Of a stretch of 64,000 bases of DNA, positions 51,310-59,831 are shown in pieces. The stretch lies in contig NZ_AP025158.1 of NCBI RefSeq assembly GCF_019974155.1, positions 744,001-808,000 on the forward strand. Reading direction: 5' to 3'. The translations under genes and the position numbers were made by a program. This stretch comes from Thermus thermophilus (GTDB lineage: Bacteria; Deinococcota; Deinococci; Deinococcales; Thermaceae). Below the pieces are notes generated by a model that had not been told where the DNA came from, made no database searches, and saw nothing but the letters and a program-made list of their open reading frames with translations. Every line of letters begins with the position of its first letter. The stretch's first letter is position 1.

Positions 51310-52755
51310 GTGCGCGTCCTGGTCACGGGGGCCACGGGGTACGTGGGGGGGAGGCTCGTGCCCCGCCTCCTGGAGCGGGGGCACGAGGTGCGGGTCCTGG
51401 TGCGGGACGGGGCGCGGCTTGCAGGAAGGCCCTGGGCCAAGGGGGTGGAGGTGGTCCAGGGGAGCCTGGAGGACGAGGAGGCCTTGAGGCGGGCCCTGGA
51501 GGGGGTGGAGGCCGCCTACTACCTGGTCCACGCCATGCTCTCGGAGAGGGCCTTCCAGGAGGCGGAGCGCCGCCAGGCGGAGGCCTTCGCCCGGGTGGGC
51601 CGCGAGGCGGGCCTTGCGCACGTGGTCTACCTCGGGGGCCTCCTGCCCAAGGAGGGGAAGCCCTCCCCCCACCTGCGAAGCCGGGCCCTTGTGGGGGAGG
51701 TGCTGAGGGCGAACCTTCCCGCCACGGAGTTCCGGGCGGGGCCCATCGTAGGCTCGGGCTCGGCGAGCTTTGAGATGGTCCGCTACCTCACGGAGCGCCT
51801 GCCCGTCATGCTGGCCCCCCGCTGGGTGCTGAACCCCGTCTCCCCCATCGCCGTCCGCGACGTGCTGGCCTACCTCCTCCTGGCCCTGGAGAGGGGGCCT
51901 TCCGGGGTGGTGGAGATCGGGGCGGAACCCCTCTCCTTCAAGGCCATGATGGAGACTTACGCCGAGGTGCGGGGGCTTAAGCGGGTCATCCTCCCCGTCC
52001 CCGTCCCCGTCCTCGCCCCGAGGCTTGCCGCCCTCTGGGTGGGCCTCGTCACCCCCATTCCCAACCGGCTTGCCCTCCCCTTGGTGGAGGGGATCCTCCA
52101 CCCCCTGGTGGCGGACACCGCCCGGGCCCGGGCCCTTTTCCCCGAGGTCTCGCCCATCCCCTACCGCAAGGCGGTGGAGCTCGCCCTGGAGAGGATCGCC
52201 CTGGGGGAGGTGGAGACCCGCTGGTCGGGGGCGCTTTACGGCGGGGGGTTCCGCCTCGAGGACCGGGAGGGCCTCATCCGCGAGGTCCGCGCCCTCCGCG
52301 CCAAGGCCTCTCCGGAGGCCCTCTTCCGGAGCTTCGCCTCCTTGGGAGGGGAGAGGGGCTGGCTCGTCTGGAACTGGGCCTGGGCCTTGAGGGGCCTTCT
52401 GGACCGCCTCCTCGGGGGGCCGGGCCTGAGGCGGGGGAGGCGCCACCCCACCGAGCTCCTCCCCGGGGAGGCGGTGGACTTCTGGCGGGTGGAGGCGGTG
52501 GAGCCCCCGAGGCTCCTCCGCCTAAGGGCGGAGATGCGCCTGCCCGGGCGGGCCTGGCTGGAGTGGGAGGCCCGGGAGGAGGAGGGGGGAAGCCTCCTCC
52601 TCCAGACCGCCTACTTTGAGCCCAAGGGCCTCACGGGCTTCCTCTACTGGTGGGCCCTTTACCCCATCCACCGGCGCATCTTCAGCGACCTGGCCCGGGC
52701 CATCGTCCGCGAGGCCGAAGCCGCCCATGCGCCACCGCGAGGTGGGGCGGGGTGA
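51310..52755 (+). CDS. Extended SDR (NmrA-like) fused to a DUF2867-type domain
   Basis: A 481-residue two-domain protein. Residues 1-290 are a Rossmann NAD(P)-binding SDR (VLVTGATGYVGGRLV, AYYLVHAM, FRAGPIVGSGSASF); residues 330-470 are a DUF2867/SRPBCC-like domain (FWRVEAVEPPRLLRLRAEM, GFLYWWALYPIHRRIF). This fusion is common in bacteria; its reaction is unknown. The GTG start at 51310 gives the canonical N-terminus. It seems to lead a plus-strand gene row running to 57300. Confidence 0.85.
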   Translation: MRVLVTGATGYVGGRLVPRLLERGHEVRVLVRDGARLAGRPWAKGVEVVQGSLEDEEALRRALEGVEAAYYLVHAMLSERAFQEAERRQAEAFARVGREAGLAHVVYLGGLLPKEGKPSPHLRSRALVGEVLRANLPATEFRAGPIVGSGSASFEMVRYLTERLPVMLAPRWVLNPVSPIAVRDVLAYLLLALERGPSGVVEIGAEPLSFKAMMETYAEVRGLKRVILPVPVPVLAPRLAALWVGLVTPIPNRLALPLVEGILHPLVADTARARALFPEVSPIPYRKAVELALERIALGEVETRWSGALYGGGFRLEDREGLIREVRALRAKASPEALFRSFASLGGERGWLVWNWAWALRGLLDRLLGGPGLRRGRRHPTELLPGEAVDFWRVEAVEPPRLLRLRAEMRLPGRAWLEWEAREEEGGSLLLQTAYFEPKGLTGFLYWWALYPIHRRIFSDLARAIVREAEAAHAPPRGGAG

Positions 52756-52816
52756 GAGGAGCCCTTTTCTCCCTGCCCTACAAACCAAAGCCGCCCCAGG
52801 CCCTAGCCTGAAGGCC

Positions 52817-53440
52817 ATGCGGGTCCTCATCGCCGGAGCCACGGGAGGCCTGGGGGGCGCCTTTGCCCGGGCCTTTAAGGGGCACGAGCTCTTCCTCTCG
52901 GGGAGGCGGGCCGGGGCGCTTTTGGAACTTGCCCGGGAGCTTGGGGCCAGGGCGCTTCCCGCGGACCTCGCCGACGAGCTGGAGGCCAAGGCCCTCCTGG
53001 AGGAGGTGGGGCCCTTGGACCTCCTGGTCCACGCCGTGGGGAAGGCGGGGCGGGCCTCCGTGCGGGAGGCGGGGCGGGACTTCTTGGAGGGGATGCTCGC
53101 CGCCCACCTCCTCACCGCGGCCTTCCTCCTGAAGCACGCCCGCTTCCAGCGGGGGGCGAGGGCGGTCTTCTTCGGGGCTTACCCCCGGTACGTCCAGGTT
53201 CCCGGCTTCGCCGCCTACGCCGCGGCCAAGGGGGCCCTCGAGGCCTACCTCGAGGCCGCCCGAAAGGAGCTCCTTCGGGAAGGGGTGCACCTCGTCCTGG
53301 TGCGGCTTCCCGCCGTGGCCACGGGGCTTTGGGCCCCCCTCGGGGGGCCGCCCAAGGGGGCCCTCTCCCCGGAGGAGGCGGCCCGGAAGGTCCTGGAGGG
53401 GGTCCTCAAGGACCCTCCCCCGCAGGTTCTGGAGGTCTAG
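52817..53440 (+). CDS. Short-chain dehydrogenase/reductase
   Basis: A 207-residue SDR: cofactor motif LIAGATGGLGGAFARAF (residues 4-20), LVHAVGKAG in place of NNAG, and the catalytic YAAAKGALEAY (Tyr-X3-Lys near residue 135). The catalytic Ser position is less clear (VFFGAYPRY). The substrate is unknown. The ATG at 52817 is picked over upstream starts lying in the previous gene. It ends immediately before the flavin reductase gene. Confidence 0.83.
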   Translation: MRVLIAGATGGLGGAFARAFKGHELFLSGRRAGALLELARELGARALPADLADELEAKALLEEVGPLDLLVHAVGKAGRASVREAGRDFLEGMLAAHLLTAAFLLKHARFQRGARAVFFGAYPRYVQVPGFAAYAAAKGALEAYLEAARKELLREGVHLVLVRLPAVATGLWAPLGGPPKGALSPEEAARKVLEGVLKDPPPQVLEV

Positions 53441-53947
53441 ATGTACCGGAGCTTCTTCTACCCCATGCGCCTCGCCCTCCTCTCCTCGGGGGAGAACTTC
53501 ATGCCCATGGCCTGGTGGACCCCCGTTTCCAAAAGCCCCTTCCGCTTCCTCCTCGCCGTGGACCGGAAGAACCACACCCTAAGCCTCCTTCGGGAGCTCT
53601 CCGAGGCGGCCCTTTCCTTCCTCCCCTGGGAGGAGCGGGCCTGGGTGGTGCGGGCGGGCTACCTCACGGGGAGGAAGGGCCGGAAGGCGGAAAGGCTCGG
53701 GGTGGCCCTGAGGCCTGCCCGGAGGCTCGCCCACACCCTGGTCCCGGAAAAGGCCCTGGCGGTGTTTGAGCTGAAGGTGACGGAGTGGCCCATGGACGGG
53801 GACCACGCCCTCTTCCTGGGGGACGTGGTCCACGTGGAGGGAAGCCCCGAGGCCAGGCTCAGGCCCATCCTCTTCCTGGGCTTCCGGGACTACGCCACCT
53901 TGGGGGAGCGCTGGCGCTTCTCCCCCTCGGGAGGGGGTGGGCCGTGA
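53441..53947 (+). CDS. Flavin reductase-like (flavoredoxin) protein
   Basis: A 168-residue split-barrel FMN-binding protein of the flavin reductase family: FFYPMRLALLSSG, MPMAWWTPVSKSPFRFLLAVDR (substrate/FMN segment) and DHALFLGDVVHV near residue 125. It uses NAD(P)H to reduce flavin or binds FMN as a redox carrier. ATG directly follows the SDR stop, and the next gene starts inside its stop codon, so the genes are coupled. Confidence 0.85.
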   Translation: MYRSFFYPMRLALLSSGENFMPMAWWTPVSKSPFRFLLAVDRKNHTLSLLRELSEAALSFLPWEERAWVVRAGYLTGRKGRKAERLGVALRPARRLAHTLVPEKALAVFELKVTEWPMDGDHALFLGDVVHVEGSPEARLRPILFLGFRDYATLGERWRFSPSGGGGP

Positions 53948-54456
53948 GGCGGGCTTTCCTCCTCGCCTTCCTCCTCCTGGCCCAGGCCCAGGCCCCCCTG
54001 GCGGTGGAGGGGGTGGCCCGCTACCGGGGGTACTACCCCTTGGGAAGCTGGGAGGGGGTGAACCCCACGGCCCGGGGGGAGGTGCTTTGGGACGGGCGGG
54101 AGAAGGCCTCGGGAAAGGTCTGCCTAAAGCAGGCGGCCTGGGACTCGGGGAACGCCGAGCGGGACGAGAAGGCGCGGAAGATCCTGAAGGCCGAGGCCCA
54201 CCCCGAGGCCTGCCTCTACCCCCAAAGGGCCTACCGGGAAGGCTCCGGGTTCGTGGTGGAGGGGGAGCTGGAGATGGCGGGGAAAAGGCTTCCCGTGAGG
54301 GTCCTTGGGGAGCTTAGGGAGGAGGGAGGGGGGTACCGCTTCTCGGGGCGCTTCACCACCCGCTTTTCCCAGTGGGGCCTGGAGCGGCCGAGGTTCCTCT
54401 TCCTCGAGGTCCGGGACGAGGTGGAGGTCTACCTAGAGGCGAGGCTTCTCCGGTGA
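53944..54456 (+). CDS. YceI-like periplasmic lipocalin-type protein
   Basis: A 170-residue protein with a signal peptide ([17 protein letters not shown]) and a YceI-like beta-barrel pattern: [28 protein letters not shown] (the S/RD/M segment), [15 protein letters not shown] and [11 protein letters not shown] at the end. YceI proteins bind isoprenoid lipids such as polyprenyl quinones. GTG at 53944 overlaps the flavin-reductase stop; its own stop overlaps the UvsE start. Confidence 0.75.
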   Translation: MRRAFLLAFLLLAQAQAPLAVEGVARYRGYYPLGSWEGVNPTARGEVLWDGREKASGKVCLKQAAWDSGNAERDEKARKILKAEAHPEACLYPQRAYREGSGFVVEGELEMAGKRLPVRVLGELREEGGGYRFSGRFTTRFSQWGLERPRFLFLEVRDEVEVYLEARLLR

Positions 54457-55322
54457 TCCGCCTGGGCTACCCCTGCGAGAACCTCACCCTGAAGGCCACC
54501 ACCAACCGCACCCTGCGCCTCGCCCACCTCACCGAGGAGAGGGTGCGGGAGAAGGTGGCGGAAAACCTGAAGGACCTGGAAAGGGTCCTCCGCTTCAACG
54601 CCGAACACGGCTTCGCCCTCTTCCGCATCGGCCAACACCTCATCCCCTTCGCCTCCCACCCCCTCTTTCCCTACGACTGGGAGAAGGCCCACAAGGAGGC
54701 CTTGGGGCGCCTCGGGGCCCTGGCCCGTGCCCTCGGCCAGCGGCTTTCCATGCACCCTGGGCCCTACGTGAACCCGGGAAGCCAAGACCCCAAGGTGGTG
54801 GAGCGCTCCCTAATGGAGCTCCGCTACTCCGCCCGCCTTCTCTCCCTCCTCGGGGCAGAGGACGGGGTCTTGGTCCTCCACCTGGGCGGGGCCTACGGGG
54901 AGAAGGGGAGGGCCCTCCGCCGCTTCGTGGAAAACCTCCGGGGGGAGGGGGAGGTCCTGCGCTACCTGGCCCTGGAGAACGACGAGAGGCTCTGGAACGT
55001 GGAGGAGGCCCTGGAGGCGGCGGAGGCCCTGGGGGTGCCGGTGGTGGTGGACACCCTTCACCACGCCCTAAACCCGGGGAGGCTCTCCCTGGAGGAGGCC
55101 TTCCGCCTCGCCTTTCCCACCTGGCGGGGGCGGCCCAAGGTGCACCTGGCAAGCCAGGACCCCAACAAGCGCCCCGGGGCCCACGCCTTCCGGGTGGCGG
55201 AGCCCGACTGGGAGCGCCTGCTTGCCGCCTTGCCCGCCCCGGCCGACGTGATGGTGGAGGCCAAGGGCAAGGAGAGGGGCCTGGGGCCTCGAGGGGAGGC
55301 CTTCCTCTTGGCTTCCCTCTGA
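54453..55322 (+). CDS. uvsE: UV damage endonuclease UvsE (UVDE)
   Basis: A 289-residue TIM-barrel metal-dependent endonuclease that nicks DNA 5' of UV photoproducts. [18 protein letters not shown] at the start, [47 protein letters not shown] and VMVEAKGKE provide the metal ligands and match the UVDE family, whose T. thermophilus member has a known structure. The GTG at 54453 overlaps the YceI-like gene. It is an unusual passenger between periplasmic and metabolic genes. Confidence 0.93.
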   Translation: MIRLGYPCENLTLKATTNRTLRLAHLTEERVREKVAENLKDLERVLRFNAEHGFALFRIGQHLIPFASHPLFPYDWEKAHKEALGRLGALARALGQRLSMHPGPYVNPGSQDPKVVERSLMELRYSARLLSLLGAEDGVLVLHLGGAYGEKGRALRRFVENLRGEGEVLRYLALENDERLWNVEEALEAAEALGVPVVVDTLHHALNPGRLSLEEAFRLAFPTWRGRPKVHLASQDPNKRPGAHAFRVAEPDWERLLAALPAPADVMVEAKGKERGLGPRGEAFLLASL

Positions 55323-55344
55323 CCTCCCCCTAGCCTGAGGCCGG

Positions 55345-55610
55345 AGGCGAAGGGATGTCCTCAAAGGCGCTCTGGCGGCGGGGGCCCTGGCCCTTTTCCC
55401 TGGGGGCTCCGCAGAGCCCGCGCGCTACCGCTTGGAGGACCACGCCATCGCCCGCCCGGTGCGGGCCTACGAGGAGATGGTGATCCCGAGGGCCGCCCCA
55501 CGGAGATTTTGGACTGGGGGCGTGTGCCTCCCAAAGCCCCGGGCTGGTATCGTGGGAAGAGGACCTTTTTCCGCCCGGAGGTGGACGGTGTGGCGGTCTT
55601 TGCGGGTTGA
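55345..55610 (+). pseudogene. Small Tat-exported protein, frameshifted, no clear start
   Basis: Between uvsE and AOR the frame at 55345 reads RRRDVLKGALAAGALALFPGG, a classic twin-arginine signal, then EPARYRLEDHAIARPVRAYEEMVIPRAAP. One extra C in the four-C run at 55496-55499 would continue it as TEILDWGRVPPKAPGWYRGKR and FFRPEVDGVAVFAG to a TGA at 55608. The joined product would be about 89 residues. A TGA at 55336 lies upstream and no ATG/GTG start is visible, so the 5' end may also be damaged. I do not recognise the family. Confidence 0.55.
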
Positions 55611-57300
55611 CCTGAAGGCGAGGAAGGCTTACTGGCAGGAGGTTCCGCCCGAGGAGGTGGCCCTTGGCGGGCGCTACCGCACGGGGCAGCTCCTTTTGGA
55701 GCGGGAGGCCTACCGCGTTGACCCCCTCTCCCCGGAAAACCCCCTGGTCTTCGCCGTGGGGCCCTTGGCGGGGACGGGGTTTTCCAACGCCAACCGCACC
55801 AGCGTGGGCACCCGTAGCCCCCTCACCCTCGGCATCAAGGAGGCGAACGGCGGGGGCACCTTCGGCTACGCCCTGGGCCAGCTGAAGCTCGCCCACCTGG
55901 TGCTGGAGGGGGAAAGCCCCGAGTGGGTGGTCCTCCGCCTCACCCGGTCCGGGGAGGTCCACTTTGACCCCGCCCAGGACCTCCTGGGCCTCGGGAACTT
56001 CCAGGCGGCCAAGCGGCTTTTCGCCGCCTACGGGCAGCGGATCGCCTTCGCCCTCCTAGGCCCTGTGGGGGAGTACCTGGGCCTCCTTTCCGGCATCGCC
56101 TTCTCCGACATAGACGGCCGGCCCTCCCGCCTCGCCGCCCGGGGAGGCGTGGGGGCGGTGATGGGGCGGAAGCGGGTGAAGGCCATCGTGGTGGAGGTGC
56201 CGGGGAAGGCCGAGGTTGTGGACAAGCCCAAGGTGGCCGAGGCCATCCGCCGCTACGCCAGGCTCCTAAGGGAAGACCCCCTGGTCATGCAGTTTTACAA
56301 CGCCATCGGCACCATGGGCATGGCCGACTTCCAGAACGCCTTCGGGGGGCTTCCCGTGCGCAACTTCCGCGAAGGGCGCCTGGCCCCCCCGGAGGAGTTC
56401 CGCATGGGGGGGCAGTACATCGCCCCCCTCAACAAGGCCCGGGGCGGCAAGCACACCCACGCCTGCATGCCGGGATGCGTCATCCAGTGCTCCAACGTCA
56501 TCGTGGACGAGAAGGGCGAGGAGGTGGTCTCCCCCCTGGAGTACGAGACCATCGGGCTTCTCGGCACCAACTGCGGCCTAAACGACCCCGATGCCCTCGC
56601 CCGGCTGAACCGCCTGGCCAACGACCTGGGCATAGACACCATTGAGACCGGGGCCACCTTGGCCCTCCTCATGGAGAAGGGCCTCGCCCCCTGGGGGGAC
56701 TACGCCTTCATGGAGGGGAAGCTCAAGGCCCTCTACACCCCTTCCGAGGAGGCCCGCTTCCTTGCCCAGGGCACGGCCCGGGTGGGGGAGGCCCTGGGGC
56801 TTAAGCGGGTCCCCGTGATCAAGCGCCAGGCCATCTCCGCCTACGACCCCCGGGTGGTGGAGGCCACGGGGATCACCATGATGGTCACCGCCCAGGGGGC
56901 GGACCACACGGCGGGAAACGCCCCCCGTTTGGAGACCCGGGCCATGAAGCCGGAGGAGATCCTGGAGGCGAGCTACACCGCCCAGGTGAACGCCGCAGCC
57001 AACGACAGCCTAGGCCTTTGCGTCTTCGGGGGGAGCGTGACCAACAAGGAGGTGGCCTTCGTGGTGGAGAGCGTGAACGCCGCTTTGGGCACCGCCTTTA
57101 CCCCCGCCTTCTGGCGGGAGCTCGGGGAAGGGGTCTTGCGCCTGGAGCACCGCTTCAACCACCTGGCGGGCTTCACCCACGAGGACGACCGCTTGCCCGC
57201 CTTCTTCTACGAGGAGCCCGTGCCCCCCAAGGGCCACACCGCCCGCTTCCGCCCCGAGGACCTAGGGCCCCTCTACGAGCGGCTCCACCGGGAGGCGTAA
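55588..57300 (+). CDS. aor: Aldehyde:ferredoxin oxidoreductase (AOR family)
   Basis: A 570-residue tungsten/molybdenum pterin enzyme. The N-terminal barrel has VDLKARKAYWQEV and FAVGPLAGTGFSNANR; the cofactor/cluster part has RGGVGAVMGRKRVKAI, and cysteines CMPGCVIQC (near residue 295) and CVFGGSV (near residue 475) for the 4Fe-4S cluster. AORs oxidise aldehydes to acids with ferredoxin. The GTG at 55588 with GGAGGTGG upstream gives the usual family N-terminus; the open frame continues upstream but encodes the Tat peptide. The gene ends with a clear terminator. Confidence 0.88.
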   Translation: MWRSLRVDLKARKAYWQEVPPEEVALGGRYRTGQLLLEREAYRVDPLSPENPLVFAVGPLAGTGFSNANRTSVGTRSPLTLGIKEANGGGTFGYALGQLKLAHLVLEGESPEWVVLRLTRSGEVHFDPAQDLLGLGNFQAAKRLFAAYGQRIAFALLGPVGEYLGLLSGIAFSDIDGRPSRLAARGGVGAVMGRKRVKAIVVEVPGKAEVVDKPKVAEAIRRYARLLREDPLVMQFYNAIGTMGMADFQNAFGGLPVRNFREGRLAPPEEFRMGGQYIAPLNKARGGKHTHACMPGCVIQCSNVIVDEKGEEVVSPLEYETIGLLGTNCGLNDPDALARLNRLANDLGIDTIETGATLALLMEKGLAPWGDYAFMEGKLKALYTPSEEARFLAQGTARVGEALGLKRVPVIKRQAISAYDPRVVEATGITMMVTAQGADHTAGNAPRLETRAMKPEEILEASYTAQVNAAANDSLGLCVFGGSVTNKEVAFVVESVNAALGTAFTPAFWRELGEGVLRLEHRFNHLAGFTHEDDRLPAFFYEEPVPPKGHTARFRPEDLGPLYERLHREA

Positions 57301-57318
57301 CCTTAACCCAAAAATAGT

Positions 57319-57353
57319 GGCCGCTATGCTTTCCCGTGTCATAGCGGCCTTTT
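57319..57353 (+). terminator. Rho-independent terminator after AOR
   Basis: A perfect 10-bp inverted repeat GGCCGCTATG / CATAGCGGCC with an 11-base loop, followed by TTTT. It ends the plus-strand gene row that finishes with AOR. Confidence 0.9.
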
Positions 57354-57412
57354 GCATTCCTTCGTGTGCTACTTGATCTGGACCCTCGGGGTGTGAAAAA
57401 AGAGGGGGTGCT

Positions 57413-57899
57413 ATGCAGCAAAATCGTGAGCACCCCCTTTACTATCTTGACGCAGAAACCCTTCTCGTGGCTATCTACGTCTGGGTAGATGACGAACTGA
57501 AAGCCCTGCAGGCCCAAGGATTCAAGCTCCCCCCAAAGCAAAAGCACCAGAAAGCTACCCTGGCCGAGCTCTTGACCCTCGCCATCTGCAAGATACGGCC
57601 TTCGGCCGTGACCCTCCTGTTGCAAGGCCAGGACCTCGCCAAAGGCTACCTGGCCGCCAAGACCACCCTCAAGGCCTACTTCCCCTCCCTCCCCCACCTC
57701 TCCCGCTTCTACCGGGTCCTTCAGAAGGCTCAGGAGTTGTTGGCTCACCTGGCCATAAGGCTCTCCGGAGGGCAAGGTCTTCTGCAGGTGGTGGACCCCA
57801 AGCTACGGGCCTCGCCCGTGACCAAACCCATCCCCCTGGCCCACGGCCACCGGATTCACGGCTTGGACCTCCCTGAGGCCGCTGTGGGGGTGGGCCCCC
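57413..57899 (+). pseudogene. IS982-family transposase, 5' fragment
   Basis: About 162 codons from ATG 57413: LDAETLLVAIYVWVDDELKAL (family N-terminus), ATLAELLTLAICK, YFPSLPHLSRFYRVLQKAQ and VVDPKLRASPVTKP with the first catalytic Asp. The family protein is about 290-300 residues; the rest is cut off by the ISAs1-like element at 57899. The frame ends in the new element (57907). Confidence 0.78.
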
Positions 57900-59059
57900 A
57901 GACTTGACCGATATGCGGCCTTAGGGTAAAGAGGAGGCATGACCCTACGCGAGGCCTTGTCCCAAGTCCCCGACCCCAGGGCCCGCAACCGGCGGTATCC
58001 CTTGTGGGGCTTGTTGGCCCTCATCTTGGTGGCCTTTCTCGCCCGCGTGGACTCCCTGCGCGGCGTGGAACGTTTCGCCCGGGCCAACCCTCACCTCTTG
58101 CCCCACCTGGGCCTGCGCAACCCCCCGGGCCACACCATCCTCACCCTCCTCCTTCACCGTCTGGACCCAAAGAAGCTCCAGGAGGCCCTCCTCCAGGTCT
58201 TCCCCGAGGTGGACCTGGGAGGGGTCCTGGTGGTGGACGGGAAGCACCTCCGGGGAAGCGGCAAGGGGAAGAGCCCCCAGGTCAGGCTCGTGGAGGTCCT
58301 GGCCCTGCACCTCAAGACCACCCTGGCCCAGGCCCGGGTGGAGGGGAGGGAGGACCAAGCACTTTTGGAGCTCCTGGACCGCCTGGGGGCGGAGGGGCTC
58401 AAAGGGAAGGTAGTGGTGGGGGACGCGGGGTACCTGTACCCGGAGGTGGCGGGGAAGGTGGTGGAAAAAGGGGGGCATACCTCTTCGTTCTGAAGGCCAA
58501 CCAGGGGGAACTGCTGGAGTGGGCTCTGGAGGTATTCAAGGGGATGGAGGAAAGGCGGCTTCCCGGGGAGACGGAGTCAGCTTGGGAGGTGGTGCGGGAC
58601 GGGGAGGTGTGGACCTACCGGGTCTGGGCTTCCCCTTATCTGCCGGATGCGCTCTTGGCCTTTCCCGGGTGCCGACAGGTGGTGCGGGTGGAGCGGGAGG
58701 TGGTGCACAAGGGGACGGGGGAGGTGCGGCGGACAGTGAGCTACGCCCTCACCAGCTTGGGAGCCGAGGAGGCGGACGCGAGGCGGCTTGGGGAGCTTCT
58801 CCTTTCCCGGTGGGAGGTGGAGAACCGGTCCTTTTGGGTACGGGACGTCCTCCTACATGGTCAGCGAAGCTACCTTGAGGACGCCTGCCAGGTGCGGGGC
58901 GTGGGGGCGCAAGTCTTGGCGGTCCTCCGGGCCTTTCTGGTGTCCCTGCTGTACCGCAGGGGGGTGCGGAAGAAGAAGGCGGCCCTGGAGACCTTCTCCT
59001 TCCATCCCCTCTCCGCCCTCAGGTTCCTGGGGCTCTATGCGGTATAACGGTCAAGTCTG
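57899..59059 (+). mobile_element. ISAs1-family insertion sequence
   Basis: 1161 bp with 12-bp inverted repeats CAGACTTGACCG (57899-57910) and CGGTCAAGTCTG (59048-59059). One transposase gene fills it. I see no target duplication in the flanks (GGGTGGGCCC and CCGTAGCTCC), which suggests that one flank was deleted after insertion. Confidence 0.82.
57939..59047 (+). pseudogene. ISAs1-family transposase, frameshifted at an A5G6 run
   Basis: ATG 57939 after AGAGGAGG. The first part has the ISAs1 start LREALSQVPDPRARNRRYPLWGLL, VVDGKHLRGS (first Asp) and VVVGDAGYLYPEV. At AAAAAGGGGGG (58465-58475) one G appears to be missing; the other frame continues with AYLFVLKANQGELLEW, then LLLSRWEVENRSFWVRDVLLH (third catalytic Glu) to the stop at 59047. 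The joined product is about 370 residues, the family size. The run could be a slippery site, but ISAs1 elements are not known to me to need frameshifting. Confidence 0.85.
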
Positions 59060-59151
59060 CCGTAGCTCCGCTGACGCTCGTTCACAACCTCATACGTAGC
59101 CGGGTGCTTCTCAGGATGGCCGGGGTGGAGCTATGAGGTAGCACACGAAGG

Positions 59152-59322
59152 CATCTGAACCCGGCTTCGCGGGAAGGGCCGGAGCCTTCCTCGGCCTACT
59201 GCCTGGGGTCCGGGCGGTCCCTGAGCCTGTCCCCGAGGGAGATGGCCAGGGGGAGGGCGGGGTCTGGCGCTGGGGGGGGTTTCACACGGTTTTCACACGG
59301 GCATGTTTATTATGCTCACGGC
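59152..59322. other. Intergenic stretch upstream of the DUF11-like genes
   Basis: No gene. It contains a tandem direct repeat of TTTCACACGG (59280-59289 and 59291-59300) and an A/T-rich TTTATTATGCT just before the ATG at 59323, which may be a -10 region. A similar GGTTTTCACAGGG lies at 62513-62523 before the third DUF11 gene. Confidence 0.4.
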
Positions 59323-59817
59323 ATGAGGCGGAAGCGTGTTCTTGGTTTAGCGGTCTTGCTCCTGGCCTCCTTGGCCCTGGCCCAGGCCCTCACCCTGGAC
59401 CTGAGGGCCTACTTGGTCAAGGTGGCGGAGGGCAAGGAGGTTTACGAGGAGAACCCCCTGGCGGTGAAGCCGGGGGACGTGCTGGAGTGGCGCCTGGTGG
59501 CGGAAAACCGCGCCCAGGGCGACCTCCGCCAGGTGGCCCTCGTCATCCCCATCCCCAAGGAGACCTACTACCTGGAGGGGAGCGCCAAGCCCCTGCAGGT
59601 GGGAGGGACGGCCGTGCCGCCCGAGTTCAGCTTTGACGGGGGGAAGACCTTCGGCAAGCCCCCCCTCAAGAAGCGGATCCGGGTGGTGGAAAACGGAAAG
59701 GAGGTGGAGAAGGAGGTTGAGGTCAAGCCCGAGGAGTACACCCACGCGCGCTGGCTCATCCCCCTTCTTCCCAAGGGGACCAAGGTTATGGTGAGCCTCA
59801 GGACCATCGTGAGGTAA
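59323..59817 (+). CDS. Secreted DUF11-like single-domain protein
   Basis: A 164-residue exported protein: signal peptide MRRKRVLGLAVLLLASLALAQA, then one beta-rich domain (VKPGDVLEWRLVAENRAQGDLRQVALVIPIP, YYLEGSAKPLQVGG) like the DUF11 adhesion-type repeat seen in the next gene. The start is placed at MRRKRV because the upstream codons run through the promoter. It is 14 bases from the large DUF11 gene, so the two are probably co-expressed on the cell surface. Confidence 0.8.
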   Translation: MRRKRVLGLAVLLLASLALAQALTLDLRAYLVKVAEGKEVYEENPLAVKPGDVLEWRLVAENRAQGDLRQVALVIPIPKETYYLEGSAKPLQVGGTAVPPEFSFDGGKTFGKPPLKKRIRVVENGKEVEKEVEVKPEEYTHARWLIPLLPKGTKVMVSLRTIVR

Positions 59818-59831
59818 GAGGAGGTTAGAGC

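Larger units (their letters stand above)
57359..59151 (+). mobile_element. IS982-family remnant, invaded by an ISAs1-family element
   Basis: Outer inverted repeats CCTTCGTGTGCTAC (57359-57372) and GTAGCACACGAAGG (59138-59151) enclose an IS982-like transposase fragment and a complete nested ISAs1-like element. The C-terminal third of the IS982 transposase is missing on the far side, where only about 80 bp remain, so a deletion accompanied or followed the second insertion. Confidence 0.75.

Noticed and set aside
58465-58475. Programmed frameshifting in the ISAs1 transposase.
   Set aside because: The A5G6 run is suggestive, but the family normally encodes one frame and other genes here show similar one-base breaks, so mutation or error is simpler.
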